5,779 bases of DNA from Candidatus Rokubacteria bacterium RIFCSPLOWO2_02_FULL_72_37 (lineage in GTDB: Bacteria > Methylomirabilota > Methylomirabilia > Rokubacteriales > CSP1-6): the NCBI GenBank assembly GCA_001790315.1, contig MGCE01000091.1, forward strand, positions 1-5,779. Reading direction: 5' to 3'. Below are positions 1 through 5,466 of the stretch, in pieces. Position numbers and translations under genes: made by a program. Numbering within the stretch: the stretch's first letter is position 1; every line of letters starts with the position of its first letter. The notes beneath the pieces are model-generated. The model was not told the DNA's origin. It saw only the letters and a program-made list of their open reading frames with translations, and made no database searches.

Positions 1-88
1 TGAAGGCGATCAGCGCCGCGAAGAACAGCCCGACGCCTCCGAGGATCACGGCCGAGTTGACGATGCCGCCGATGCCCAGCGCTTCCAC
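1..88 (-). CDS. N-terminus of a membrane-anchored, RnfB-like electron-transport protein (partial)
   Basis: Only the first 29 codons are inside the window; the gene runs off the left edge. The start is taken as GTG at 88-86, five bases after the stop codon of the preceding gene, so it is probably translationally coupled; no clear Shine-Dalgarno is visible. The visible peptide begins VEALGIGG and is then one hydrophobic segment containing VILGGVGLFF and AALIAF, so it is membrane-inserted from the outset. RnfB subunits of Rnf electron-transport complexes begin this way: a short N-terminal membrane anchor with a (I/V)LGGxGLxF pattern, followed by Fe-S cluster domains. Lying directly behind a 2-oxoglutarate:ferredoxin oxidoreductase, an RnfB-type Fe-S protein that exchanges electrons with ferredoxin would make sense. 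The Fe-S cysteines are outside the window, so the name is an inference; any small membrane protein remains possible. Confidence 0.5.
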   Translation of the reverse strand, partial: MEALGIGGIVNSAVILGGVGLFFAALIAF

Positions 89-93
89 GCGAT

Positions 94-1098
94 TCAGCCC
101 AGATCCGAGAGGTCCACCCGGCTCAGCAGCCACGCGGCGAGCTTGTCGGCGGAATCGCTCGCGCCGCCCGCGGCCGCGGCCGCGCCCGCCAGCTCCGCGC
201 CCGAGGGCCGGGCGGCCAGGCTCCGCAGCAGCTCGAGCTCCTCGGCCTGCTGGGCGGCGCTGAGCCCCGCGATCGTCCGCCGGGGCAGCTTGTCCGGCAC
301 GTGCGTGATCGTCAGCCGCTCCCAGGACGCCGCGCCCCCGGCGGGATTGTGCTCGAAGCGCGCCGCGGACTCCGGAACGAGCGCCGCGATGCCGGGCCCC
401 TCCCACGCGGCGAACCGGTCGAGCCCGGTCTCGTCCGCCGTCTGGAGCACGTAGGTGCCCGGGGCGACCAGCCGCGCCAGCGGCGCCGGCGCGCACTCCC
501 CCTCCACGACGAGCACGATCTTCACGCGGCCGTCGAGGAACTCGGCGAGGGCGGCGGGGCGCAGGTCGGCGCCCTGCATCGCGACGACGAGCGGTGGCGT
601 CAGGCGCCGCTCGCTCTTCGTCCAGCGCGCGAACGGGAGCGGGTCGATGCCGCTGCCGGCGCCCGCGCCGCGGGAGCGTCCGGCACGGACCTCGATGATC
701 GCGCGGGCCGCGTTGAACGCGCGACCGATCTCGCCGAGCGCGCGGGCCGTCGCCTCGTAGAGACTGCCACCCGCCGGCACCTCGACGAGGGAGAGCCGCT
801 CGCTGCGCTCGACGAGGTCGGTGAGGACGCCCAGCGCGAGCTGGAGGACCTCGGTGCCGGCGGGATCGGTCTCGTGGTGGTCGATGACGAGCGCGGCGAA
901 GCGCTCGGGGTCGATGCGCCCGGCCGCGAGCGGACCCAGCTCGCCGGCGGCGCGTGCCGCCCGGCCCCCCAGCGTCGACTGCCGCGTGAGGAGCATGGCC
1001 CGCAGCTCGTCGGTCGTCGTGACGAGGACCGACCGGAAGGCGCCGAGCGGCGCCCGGAAGCGTTCGAGGATCTGGCCCACGCGCCCCTCAGACGGCAT
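94..1098 (-). CDS. Uncharacterised 334-residue protein of the kor operon
   Basis: I do not recognise this family. ATG at 1098 overlaps the last 11 bases of korB and has GGAG ten bases upstream; GTG at codon 7 is an alternative start. There is no signal peptide or membrane segment, so it is probably cytoplasmic. It has a single Cys (C202), which excludes a self-contained Fe-S cluster. Residues 1-100 look helical, with HHETD at 74-78. Residues 100-138 and 168-245 alternate hydrophobic strands with helices (LSLVEVP 102-108, PLVVAMQGAD 169-178, VKIVLVVEGE 192-201, YVLQTAD 216-222, GPGIAALVPE 234-243), which suggests an alpha/beta fold. Residues 140-150 form a Gly/Arg-rich linker, and the C-terminus from about 298 is Ala-rich. 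Its tight packing between korB and an RnfB-like gene implies co-expression and a role in assembly, regulation or electron transfer of the oxidoreductase. Long alternative frames here are Arg/Pro/His-rich shadows. Confidence 0.8.
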   Translation of the reverse strand: MPSEGRVGQILERFRAPLGAFRSVLVTTTDELRAMLLTRQSTLGGRAARAAGELGPLAAGRIDPERFAALVIDHHETDPAGTEVLQLALGVLTDLVERSERLSLVEVPAGGSLYEATARALGEIGRAFNAARAIIEVRAGRSRGAGAGSGIDPLPFARWTKSERRLTPPLVVAMQGADLRPAALAEFLDGRVKIVLVVEGECAPAPLARLVAPGTYVLQTADETGLDRFAAWEGPGIAALVPESAARFEHNPAGGAASWERLTITHVPDKLPRRTIAGLSAAQQAEELELLRSLAARPSGAELAGAAAAAGGASDSADKLAAWLLSRVDLSDLG

Positions 1099-2044
1099 AG
1101 CGGTCGAGCTCCGCGCCCAGCAGGGCGAGCTTCTCGCTGGCCGATCGGGCGGGCACCGCCCGCGTCTCCTCGTACACCGGGTGCGTCTCGTTCCGGTAGA
1201 AGACGCCGAGCCGGATCTTGCCGTCGGGCTCGGCCAGGCGCCGGGCCTCGTCGAGATCGGCGGGATCGTGCGGCACCTTGTTCTTGATGATGCGGTCCAG
1301 CTCGGGCACGACGACCCCGTCGGGATGGACCATCAGCTCGACGAGGTTGGGATCGCGCACCGCCACGTCGTAGATCGCCGTGGTGTACTGCGGGCACCGC
1401 TGCAGGATGCGCACGAAGGAGAATCCGTGATGGCGGAACGCGGCCTGGAGCGTCGCGTAGAGATGCGCCGGGAGCCAGTCGCCCGTCTGCGCGACGAACG
1501 AGGCGTTGGTCACCCCGAGCGTCGTCGAGATCGGGTTCATCGGCGGCAGGAATGCCCCGCGGGGCTGCGTGTTGCTCGGCATCCCCTTCGGGCTCGTCGG
1601 CGAGGTCTGGTTCTTGGTGAGCCCGTAGACGCCGTTGTCGAGCATGAGGGCGACCATGTCGGGGTTGTAGCGGATCGCGTGGATCCAGTGCGCCGCGCCG
1701 ATCGAGCAGCAGTCGCCGTCTCCCATGACCACGAAGACGTTCAGGTCCGGTCGGCGCAGCTTCATGCCCGTCGCGATCGGCAGCGCCCGGCCGTGGATCC
1801 CGTGGAAGCCGTACGTGCTGAGGTAGTGGGGAAACCGGCTCGCGCACCCGATGCCCGAGACGAACATGGTCTGCTCCGGCGGCAGCTGCTCGGCCTCGAG
1901 CAGCCGCTGGACCGCCGTGAGGATCGCGTGATCCCCGCAGCCCGGACACCAGCGGGCCAGGGCGCTCTCGTAGTCGGAGAGCGTCCACTCGCGCTCTTCG
2001 GACTCCGGAGCCGCGGACAGTAGCGAGCAGCAGGCATCGCTCAT
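1088..2044 (-). CDS. korB: 2-oxoglutarate:ferredoxin oxidoreductase, beta subunit
   Basis: KorB carries thiamine diphosphate and a [4Fe-4S] cluster. With KorA it catalyses the CoA-dependent, ferredoxin-linked interconversion of 2-oxoglutarate and succinyl-CoA + CO2 in the cytoplasm. The 318-residue length is normal for the family. The cluster ligands expected from known structures are present: CPGC (C33, C36), C67 in SGIGCAS and C217 in LQRCPQ. The TPP/Mg signature is VMGDGD (106-111) followed by LDNGVYGLT (135-143). There is no appended ferredoxin domain. ATG at 2044 is supported by AAGGAG seven bases upstream and by its ATGA overlap with the korA stop. The reading frame stays open upstream to 2797, but that part lies antiparallel in phase to korA and looks like a shadow. 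Substrate choice (2-oxoglutarate rather than pyruvate or another 2-oxoacid) is inferred from overall likeness to KorB and cannot be proved from sequence. Confidence 0.93.
   Translation of the reverse strand: MSDACCSLLSAAPESEEREWTLSDYESALARWCPGCGDHAILTAVQRLLEAEQLPPEQTMFVSGIGCASRFPHYLSTYGFHGIHGRALPIATGMKLRRPDLNVFVVMGDGDCCSIGAAHWIHAIRYNPDMVALMLDNGVYGLTKNQTSPTSPKGMPSNTQPRGAFLPPMNPISTTLGVTNASFVAQTGDWLPAHLYATLQAAFRHHGFSFVRILQRCPQYTTAIYDVAVRDPNLVELMVHPDGVVVPELDRIIKNKVPHDPADLDEARRLAEPDGKIRLGVFYRNETHPVYEETRAVPARSASEKLALLGAELDRYAV
1109..1112 (-). promoter_or_regulatory. Ribosome binding site of the uncharacterised kor-operon gene
   Basis: On the minus strand GGAG lies ten bases before the ATG at 1098, inside the last codons of korB. 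Spacing is slightly long, so coupling to korB translation (11-bp overlap) may contribute. It supports the ATG over the downstream GTG at codon 7, whose only purine stretch is about three bases away. Confidence 0.45.
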
Positions 2045-3933
2045 CGGGAAGCTCCTTGCGGCATGGATTCGTGGATCGCCTGGAGGATCTGGCCCGGGCG
2101 CAACGGCTCGCCCGGCACGCGCGTCCAGCAGTCCACGTCGACGAGGGTCTGGGCGCGGAGGAGCCAGCAGAGCTGGCCCCGGCGGCGGTTCTCCGGGGTC
2201 ACGAACGGGTCGTTCGGGTCGTCGCTGTAGTTGATCTCGACCGTCATGACCTTCCGGAACCGCTGGAAGATCTCCTTGAGCCCGGGCTCGAGCGGCGAGA
2301 GGAACCGCAGATGGAGCGAGGAGACGGACAGCCCCACCTGCCGGGCCCGCTCCACCGCCTCCTCGATGGCCCCGAGCGTGGAGCCCCAGCCGACGACGAG
2401 CAGATCGCCGGTCGGATCCCCGTTCACGGCCGGCGGCTTGAGCATCTGCTGGAAGACCGCGAGCTTGCGTGAGCGCATCTGGCAGCCGCGCTCGTGGACG
2501 TCGGGCGTGTAGCCCACGTGGCTCCACTCGTCGTGCGACAGCCCGGTCGCCGTGAACATCCCGCCCGGCTGCCCGGGGACGACGCGCGGCGAGATGCCGC
2601 GCTGCGGGTCCCAGTCGTAGGGGCGGACGCCTTCCCGCACGGGCGCGAGGTCCGGCGGCTGCGCGAGCCAGGCCTCGCTCATCTCCGGCCGCGGGAAGGG
2701 CTGCACGCCGGTGGCGAGGTTGGCGTCGGAGAGCACGATCACCACGCAGCGGAACGCCTCCGCGATCCGGCGCGCCGTCGTCATGCAGAGCAGGCACTCC
2801 TCCATGGTGGCGGGCGCCAGCACCACGTGCGGCGCGTCACCCGGCTGACCGTAGATCGCCGCGAGCAGGTCGCCCTGCTCGACCTTGGTCGGCAGCCCGG
2901 TGCTCGGCCCGCCCCGCTGGACGTCCACGATCACCAGGGGCGTCTCCGTCATGACGGCGAGGCCGATGAACTCGGTCTTGAGCGCCAGGCCGGGCCCCGA
3001 GGTGATCGTGAAGGCGACCTTGCCCGCGAAGGAGGAGCCCAGTGCGACGCCGATCGCCGCGATCTCGTCCTCGGCCTGGTGGACGACGCCCCCGAACTTG
3101 TCGAAGATATCGCTGAGGAAGTGCGACGCCGAGGTGGCGGGCGTGATCGGATACATCGCGCACAGCTCCATGCCCGACGCGATCGCGCCGATCGCCAGCG
3201 CCTGGTTGCCGTTCATCACGACCATCGGCCGGGTGCTCTCGACGGCGGGCACGTCGATGCGGAAGTCCAGGTGCTCCTCGGCCCAGCGCCAGCCCCTCTC
3301 CAGCAGCGCCACGTTCTGGTCGTAGAGCGCCGGCGCCTTCTTGCGGAACTCCTGGGCGATGAGGCCGCGGATCTTCTCGAGGTCGCGGGAATAGATCCGC
3401 GCCAGCATGCCCAGCGCGAACATGTTCTTGCCGCGGCGCGGGTTGTCGATGACGGTCAGGCACTCCTCCTCCATCGGGACCTCGATGAACCTGTAGGAGG
3501 CGGTCCCGAACTCTTCCATGGCGTCGCCCCACGCCTTGCAGATGTCGGGATCGTCGTGCGTGGCCCACCGGTTCTCGATGAGGATGACGGCGTCCTTGGC
3601 GAGCGCGCCGAGGCGGTGGCGGTGGAGCAGCACCTGCTCGTTGAACGCGACGACGAGGTTCGCCGCGTCGCCCCAGTTCGTGATCGGCTTGGTGCCGATG
3701 CGGATACGGTTGCCGGAGGCGCTCGACGGCGTCCTGGCGGGCGGCTGGATCTCGGCGGGGATGATCTCGACCGTCCACACGCCGTTGCCCATCTTCGCCG
3801 ACACGCGGCCGAAGATCTGCCCGCACTTCTGTGCGCCCTCGCCCGGGTCGGAGACGATTTCGACCGTGTGCTCATCGACGCGGAGGAGACTGGGCTCCGG
3901 GCGCGGGGCTGACGGGGCGGGGGCCATGGTCAT
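2041..3933 (-). CDS. korA: 2-oxoglutarate:ferredoxin oxidoreductase, fused gamma-alpha subunit
   Basis: This is the large subunit of the KorAB enzyme, 630 residues from the chosen start. Residues about 25-215 form the gamma (CoA-side) domain, with GEGAQKCGQ (31-39), GNRIRIG (74-80) and NLVVAFNEQVL (92-102). Residues about 235-410 are the pyrimidine-binding domain, with YPITPAT (261-267), AEDEIAAIG (287-295), TSGPG (311-315) and QRGGPSTGLPTK (339-350). R340 and T349 have the spacing of the Arg/Thr pair that contacts the 2-oxoacid carboxylate in archaeal enzymes. Residues about 508-570 (DLLVVGWGSTLGAIEEA and following) are the C-terminal transketolase-like domain. The start is ATG 3933 because AGGAG sits six bases upstream. 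An in-frame GTG at 4026 would add 31 residues of low-complexity Pro/Ala/Ser sequence that looks non-conserved. It is the first gene of the operon and overlaps korB by ATGA. A 2-oxoacid other than 2-oxoglutarate is possible. Confidence 0.93.
   Translation of the reverse strand: MTMAPAPSAPRPEPSLLRVDEHTVEIVSDPGEGAQKCGQIFGRVSAKMGNGVWTVEIIPAEIQPPARTPSSASGNRIRIGTKPITNWGDAANLVVAFNEQVLLHRHRLGALAKDAVILIENRWATHDDPDICKAWGDAMEEFGTASYRFIEVPMEEECLTVIDNPRRGKNMFALGMLARIYSRDLEKIRGLIAQEFRKKAPALYDQNVALLERGWRWAEEHLDFRIDVPAVESTRPMVVMNGNQALAIGAIASGMELCAMYPITPATSASHFLSDIFDKFGGVVHQAEDEIAAIGVALGSSFAGKVAFTITSGPGLALKTEFIGLAVMTETPLVIVDVQRGGPSTGLPTKVEQGDLLAAIYGQPGDAPHVVLAPATMEECLLCMTTARRIAEAFRCVVIVLSDANLATGVQPFPRPEMSEAWLAQPPDLAPVREGVRPYDWDPQRGISPRVVPGQPGGMFTATGLSHDEWSHVGYTPDVHERGCQMRSRKLAVFQQMLKPPAVNGDPTGDLLVVGWGSTLGAIEEAVERARQVGLSVSSLHLRFLSPLEPGLKEIFQRFRKVMTVEINYSDDPNDPFVTPENRRRGQLCWLLRAQTLVDVDCWTRVPGEPLRPGQILQAIHESMPQGASR
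2052..2057 (-). promoter_or_regulatory. korB ribosome binding site
   Basis: AAGGAG on the minus strand, seven bases before the korB ATG at 2044 and inside the final codons of korA (Q-G of the terminal PQGASR). It fixes the korB start within an otherwise much longer open frame. Confidence 0.8.
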
Positions 3934-3939
3934 GTCGTG

Positions 3940-3944
3940 CTCCT
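3940..3944 (-). promoter_or_regulatory. korA ribosome binding site
   Basis: AGGAG on the minus strand, six bases before ATG 3933. This strong, well-spaced site decides the korA start in favour of 3933 over the in-frame GTG at 4026. Confidence 0.85.
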
Positions 3945-3951
3945 GACTCGT

Positions 3952-3975
3952 ACCGCTTGCATTGGGACCGCTTGC
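3952..3975. repeat. Tandem 9-bp direct repeat in the korA leader
   Basis: ACCGCTTGC occurs at 3952-3960 and again, identically, at 3967-3975, separated by ATTGGG (15-bp period). On the korA strand it reads GCAAGCGGT twice, ending eight bases before the AGGAG ribosome binding site. It could be a protein- or RNA-binding site that controls korA, or a chance duplication. Both copies are exact; the flanks differ. Confidence 0.6.
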
Positions 3976-4032
3976 CTCACGGCTCCTCGCGGCCGGGACG
4001 ACCGGGGCGGCGAAGGTGGCCGGCACGCTATG

Positions 4033-4038
4033 AGCTTA
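4033..4038 (-). promoter_or_regulatory. Candidate -10 element for the kor operon
   Basis: TAAGCT on the minus strand, fitting TANNNT, about 100 bases before the korA ATG. A start of transcription six to seven bases later (near 4026) would give a leader of about 93 nt. An overlapping alternative is TGGTACGGT (4046-4038), an extended -10 shape. No consensus -35 lies at the usual distance, so this is a weak call. Confidence 0.3.
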
Positions 4039-4061
4039 CCGTACCACGCAGGCGCCTGGCC

Positions 4062-4089
4062 GGTCGTCGACCACAATTGGCGCGTCGAC
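4062..4089. promoter_or_regulatory. Cluster of small palindromes, possible operator
   Basis: GGTCGTCGACC (4062-4072) is a perfect inverted repeat with five-base arms around one base. It is followed by CAATTG (4073-4078 region, within CCACAATTGG) and a second GTCGAC (4084-4089), 18 bp from the first GTCGAC (4066-4071). They lie upstream of the candidate kor -10 element. Six-base palindromes are common in GC-rich DNA, so significance is uncertain. Confidence 0.3.
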
Positions 4090-4149
4090 TCTAGGCATCC
4101 TGAGCCGAATGCGCTAGGAAACGCGCCAGGTGGGCGGTCTAGACATCCT
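4090..4149. repeat. Pair of 12-bp CTAG-containing direct repeats
   Basis: TCTAGGCATCCT (4090-4101) and TCTAGACATCCT (4138-4149) match at 11 of 12 positions and are 48 bp apart in the same orientation. A third CTAG lies between them at 4114-4117. CTAG is generally scarce in bacterial DNA, so three within about 50 bp between two promoters suggests regulator binding sites. The distal copy ends about 27 bases before the TACACT hexamer of the transporter gene. Confidence 0.5.
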
Positions 4150-4176
4150 TCCAGGGGGGCGTGCCCGCGGCGGCGC

Positions 4177-4182
4177 TACACT
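4177..4182 (+). promoter_or_regulatory. Candidate -10 element of the MFS gene (leaderless start)
   Basis: TACACT lies six bases before the GTG at 4189, the distance expected if transcription begins at or next to the start codon. No Shine-Dalgarno precedes this GTG, which fits a leaderless mRNA. The -35 position is a G run with no consensus. Confidence 0.45.
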
Positions 4183-4188
4183 GTCGCG

Positions 4189-5466
4189 GTGCCGCGGGGC
4201 AGGATCTTCTACGGCTGGTGGATCGTCGGTGCCGGGTTCGGGCTCGAGACCCTCATCGGTGGGCTCATGTTCCACGCCTACGGCGCGTACGTCGTGCTCC
4301 TCCGCGAGGAGTTCGGCTGGAGCAAGACGCTGCTCTCCGCGGCGTTCTCGATGTCCCGGGCGGAGAGCGGCATCCTGGGTCCGCTGCAGGGGTGGCTGAC
4401 CGACCGCTTCGGCCCGCGTGTGCTGATCCGCGTCGGGATGCTGCTCTTCGGCCTCGGGTTCATGCTGCTGAGCCGGATCGGTTCGCCGCTCACGTTCTTC
4501 CTGGCCTTCTTCGTGATCGCGCTCGGCTCGAGCCTCGGCGGCTACCTGCCGATCGGCGTCGCGCTCGTGAGCTGGTTCCGGCGGCGGCGCGCGCTCGCGC
4601 TCGGCGTGAGCGCCACCGGCATGGCGGTCGGCGGCCTCCTGACTCCGCTCGTGGTGGCGGCGCTCACGCGCTTCGGCTGGCGCGCGACCGCGCTCATGTC
4701 CGGCGTCATGATCCTGCTCCTCGGGCTGCCGATGGCGCAGCTCGTCCGGCACCGGCCCGAGCCCTACGGGTACCTCCCCGACGGCGACGCGCCCGGGGCG
4801 CGCGCCGCGGCGCCCGCGGCCGGCTCCGACTTCACCGCCCGCGAGGCGATGCGCACGCGCGCCTTCTGGTACATTTCCCTCGGCCACGGCGCCGCGCTGC
4901 TCGTGGTCTCGGCGGTGATGGTGCACCTGATCGGCCACGTGACCGAGCAGCTCGGGTACTCGCTTCGCCAGGGCGCCGCGGTGGTGGCGCTGATGACGGT
5001 GATGCAGGTCACGGGCCAGCTCGCAGGTGGGGTCGTGGGCGACCGGCTGAGCAAGCGGGTGATCGCCGGAAGCTGCATGCTGGCGCACGCGCTCGCGCTC
5101 GTGCTGCTCGCGTTCGCGGCGGCGTTCTGGATGGTCGTCGCCTTCGCGGTGCTTCACGGCCTCGCGTGGGGGCTCCGGGGGCCGCTGATGTCGGCCCTCC
5201 GCGCGGACTACTTCGGCAGCGCCGCGTTCGGCACGATCACCGGCATCTCCTCGATGATCGTGATGCTCGGGATGATGGGCGGGCCGCTCATCGCCGGCGT
5301 GCTCGCCGACCGCATGGGCAGCTACGTGCCGGGCTTCCTCGTCCTCGCGACGCTCGCCGCGTTCGGCTCGGTCTTCTTCGCGCTGGCCACGCGGCCGGGC
5401 CGTCCGGAGAACCCGCAGAACCGTGCTCGATCGGGCGGGCGATCCGATACACTGTGGGCACCGTGA
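4189..5466 (+). CDS. Major facilitator superfamily transporter, OFA/monocarboxylate-like
   Basis: A 425-residue inner-membrane protein with twelve predicted helices: about 10-33, 45-68, 78-96, 100-123, 136-158, 166-186, then after a cytoplasmic loop (187-225) 226-250, 262-285, 289-308, 311-335, 349-372 and 380-400. Motif A appears as GWLTDRFGPR (68-77), with a diverged second-half copy GGVVGDRLSKR (280-290). FYGWWIVGAG (7-16) and RRRRALALG (131-139) are typical of the oxalate:formate antiporter / monocarboxylate-type branch, so an organic anion is a reasonable guess; the substrate is unknown. GTG 4189 is chosen because the protein family starts just before FYGWW; an ATG at 4030 would add a Pro/Arg/His-rich stretch unlike the family. 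It is divergent from korA, and its stop overlaps the next gene by GTGA. Confidence 0.9.
   Translation: MPRGRIFYGWWIVGAGFGLETLIGGLMFHAYGAYVVLLREEFGWSKTLLSAAFSMSRAESGILGPLQGWLTDRFGPRVLIRVGMLLFGLGFMLLSRIGSPLTFFLAFFVIALGSSLGGYLPIGVALVSWFRRRRALALGVSATGMAVGGLLTPLVVAALTRFGWRATALMSGVMILLLGLPMAQLVRHRPEPYGYLPDGDAPGARAAAPAAGSDFTAREAMRTRAFWYISLGHGAALLVVSAVMVHLIGHVTEQLGYSLRQGAAVVALMTVMQVTGQLAGGVVGDRLSKRVIAGSCMLAHALALVLLAFAAAFWMVVAFAVLHGLAWGLRGPLMSALRADYFGSAAFGTITGISSMIVMLGMMGGPLIAGVLADRMGSYVPGFLVLATLAAFGSVFFALATRPGRPENPQNRARSGGRSDTLWAP
5448..5453 (+). promoter_or_regulatory. Candidate -10 element of the NYN-domain gene
   Basis: TACACT again, here inside the last codons of the transporter gene, nine bases before GTG 5463; an in-frame GTG also follows immediately at 5454. 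The identical hexamer before both plus-strand genes, and no Shine-Dalgarno at either, suggests a separate near-leaderless promoter. No -35 consensus is visible, and read-through from the transporter gene is equally possible. Confidence 0.35.

Larger units (their letters stand above)
3934..4188. other. Divergent intergenic control region between korA and the MFS transporter gene
   Basis: About 255 bp without a convincing gene, between two divergently transcribed starts. It is locally less GC-rich than its surroundings, with patches such as CCACAATTGG (4071-4080) and CTAGGAAA (4114-4121). Both outward open frames extend into it, but the implied peptides are rich in Pro, Arg, His and Gly and look non-coding. 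It contains -10-like hexamers for each direction, two separate pairs of direct repeats and several small palindromes, listed individually. No terminator hairpin, tRNA or recognised riboswitch is visible. Confidence 0.8.

Noticed and set aside
301..1287. Long plus-strand open frame opposite the uncharacterised gene and korB
   Set aside because: Composition is dominated by Arg, Ala, Gly and Glu, with no hydrophobic core or motif. It is an antisense shadow typical of high-GC coding DNA.
600..1988. 462-codon minus-strand frame overlapping korB and the uncharacterised gene
   Set aside because: It is a frame-shifted reading of both genes, with Arg/Ser/Pro-rich low-complexity sequence and no domain.
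2045..2797. Upstream extension of the korB frame
   Set aside because: It lies inside korA in another frame, looks low-complexity, and korB has a good AAGGAG and ATG at 2044.
2494..3912. 472-codon plus-strand open frame opposite korA
   Set aside because: The protein is Arg/His/Asp/Val-rich low-complexity, while the opposite strand carries unmistakable KorA motifs; it is a shadow.
4030..4188. Longer N-terminus of the transporter from ATG 4030
   Set aside because: The added residues are Pro/Arg/His-rich and not membrane-like; the family begins shortly before FYGWW, and the stretch carries the repeats and promoter-like elements.
4114..5157. 347-codon minus-strand frame opposite the transporter
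   Set aside because: It is highly charged (Glu/Arg/His) and without structure; it is the antisense of a membrane protein gene.
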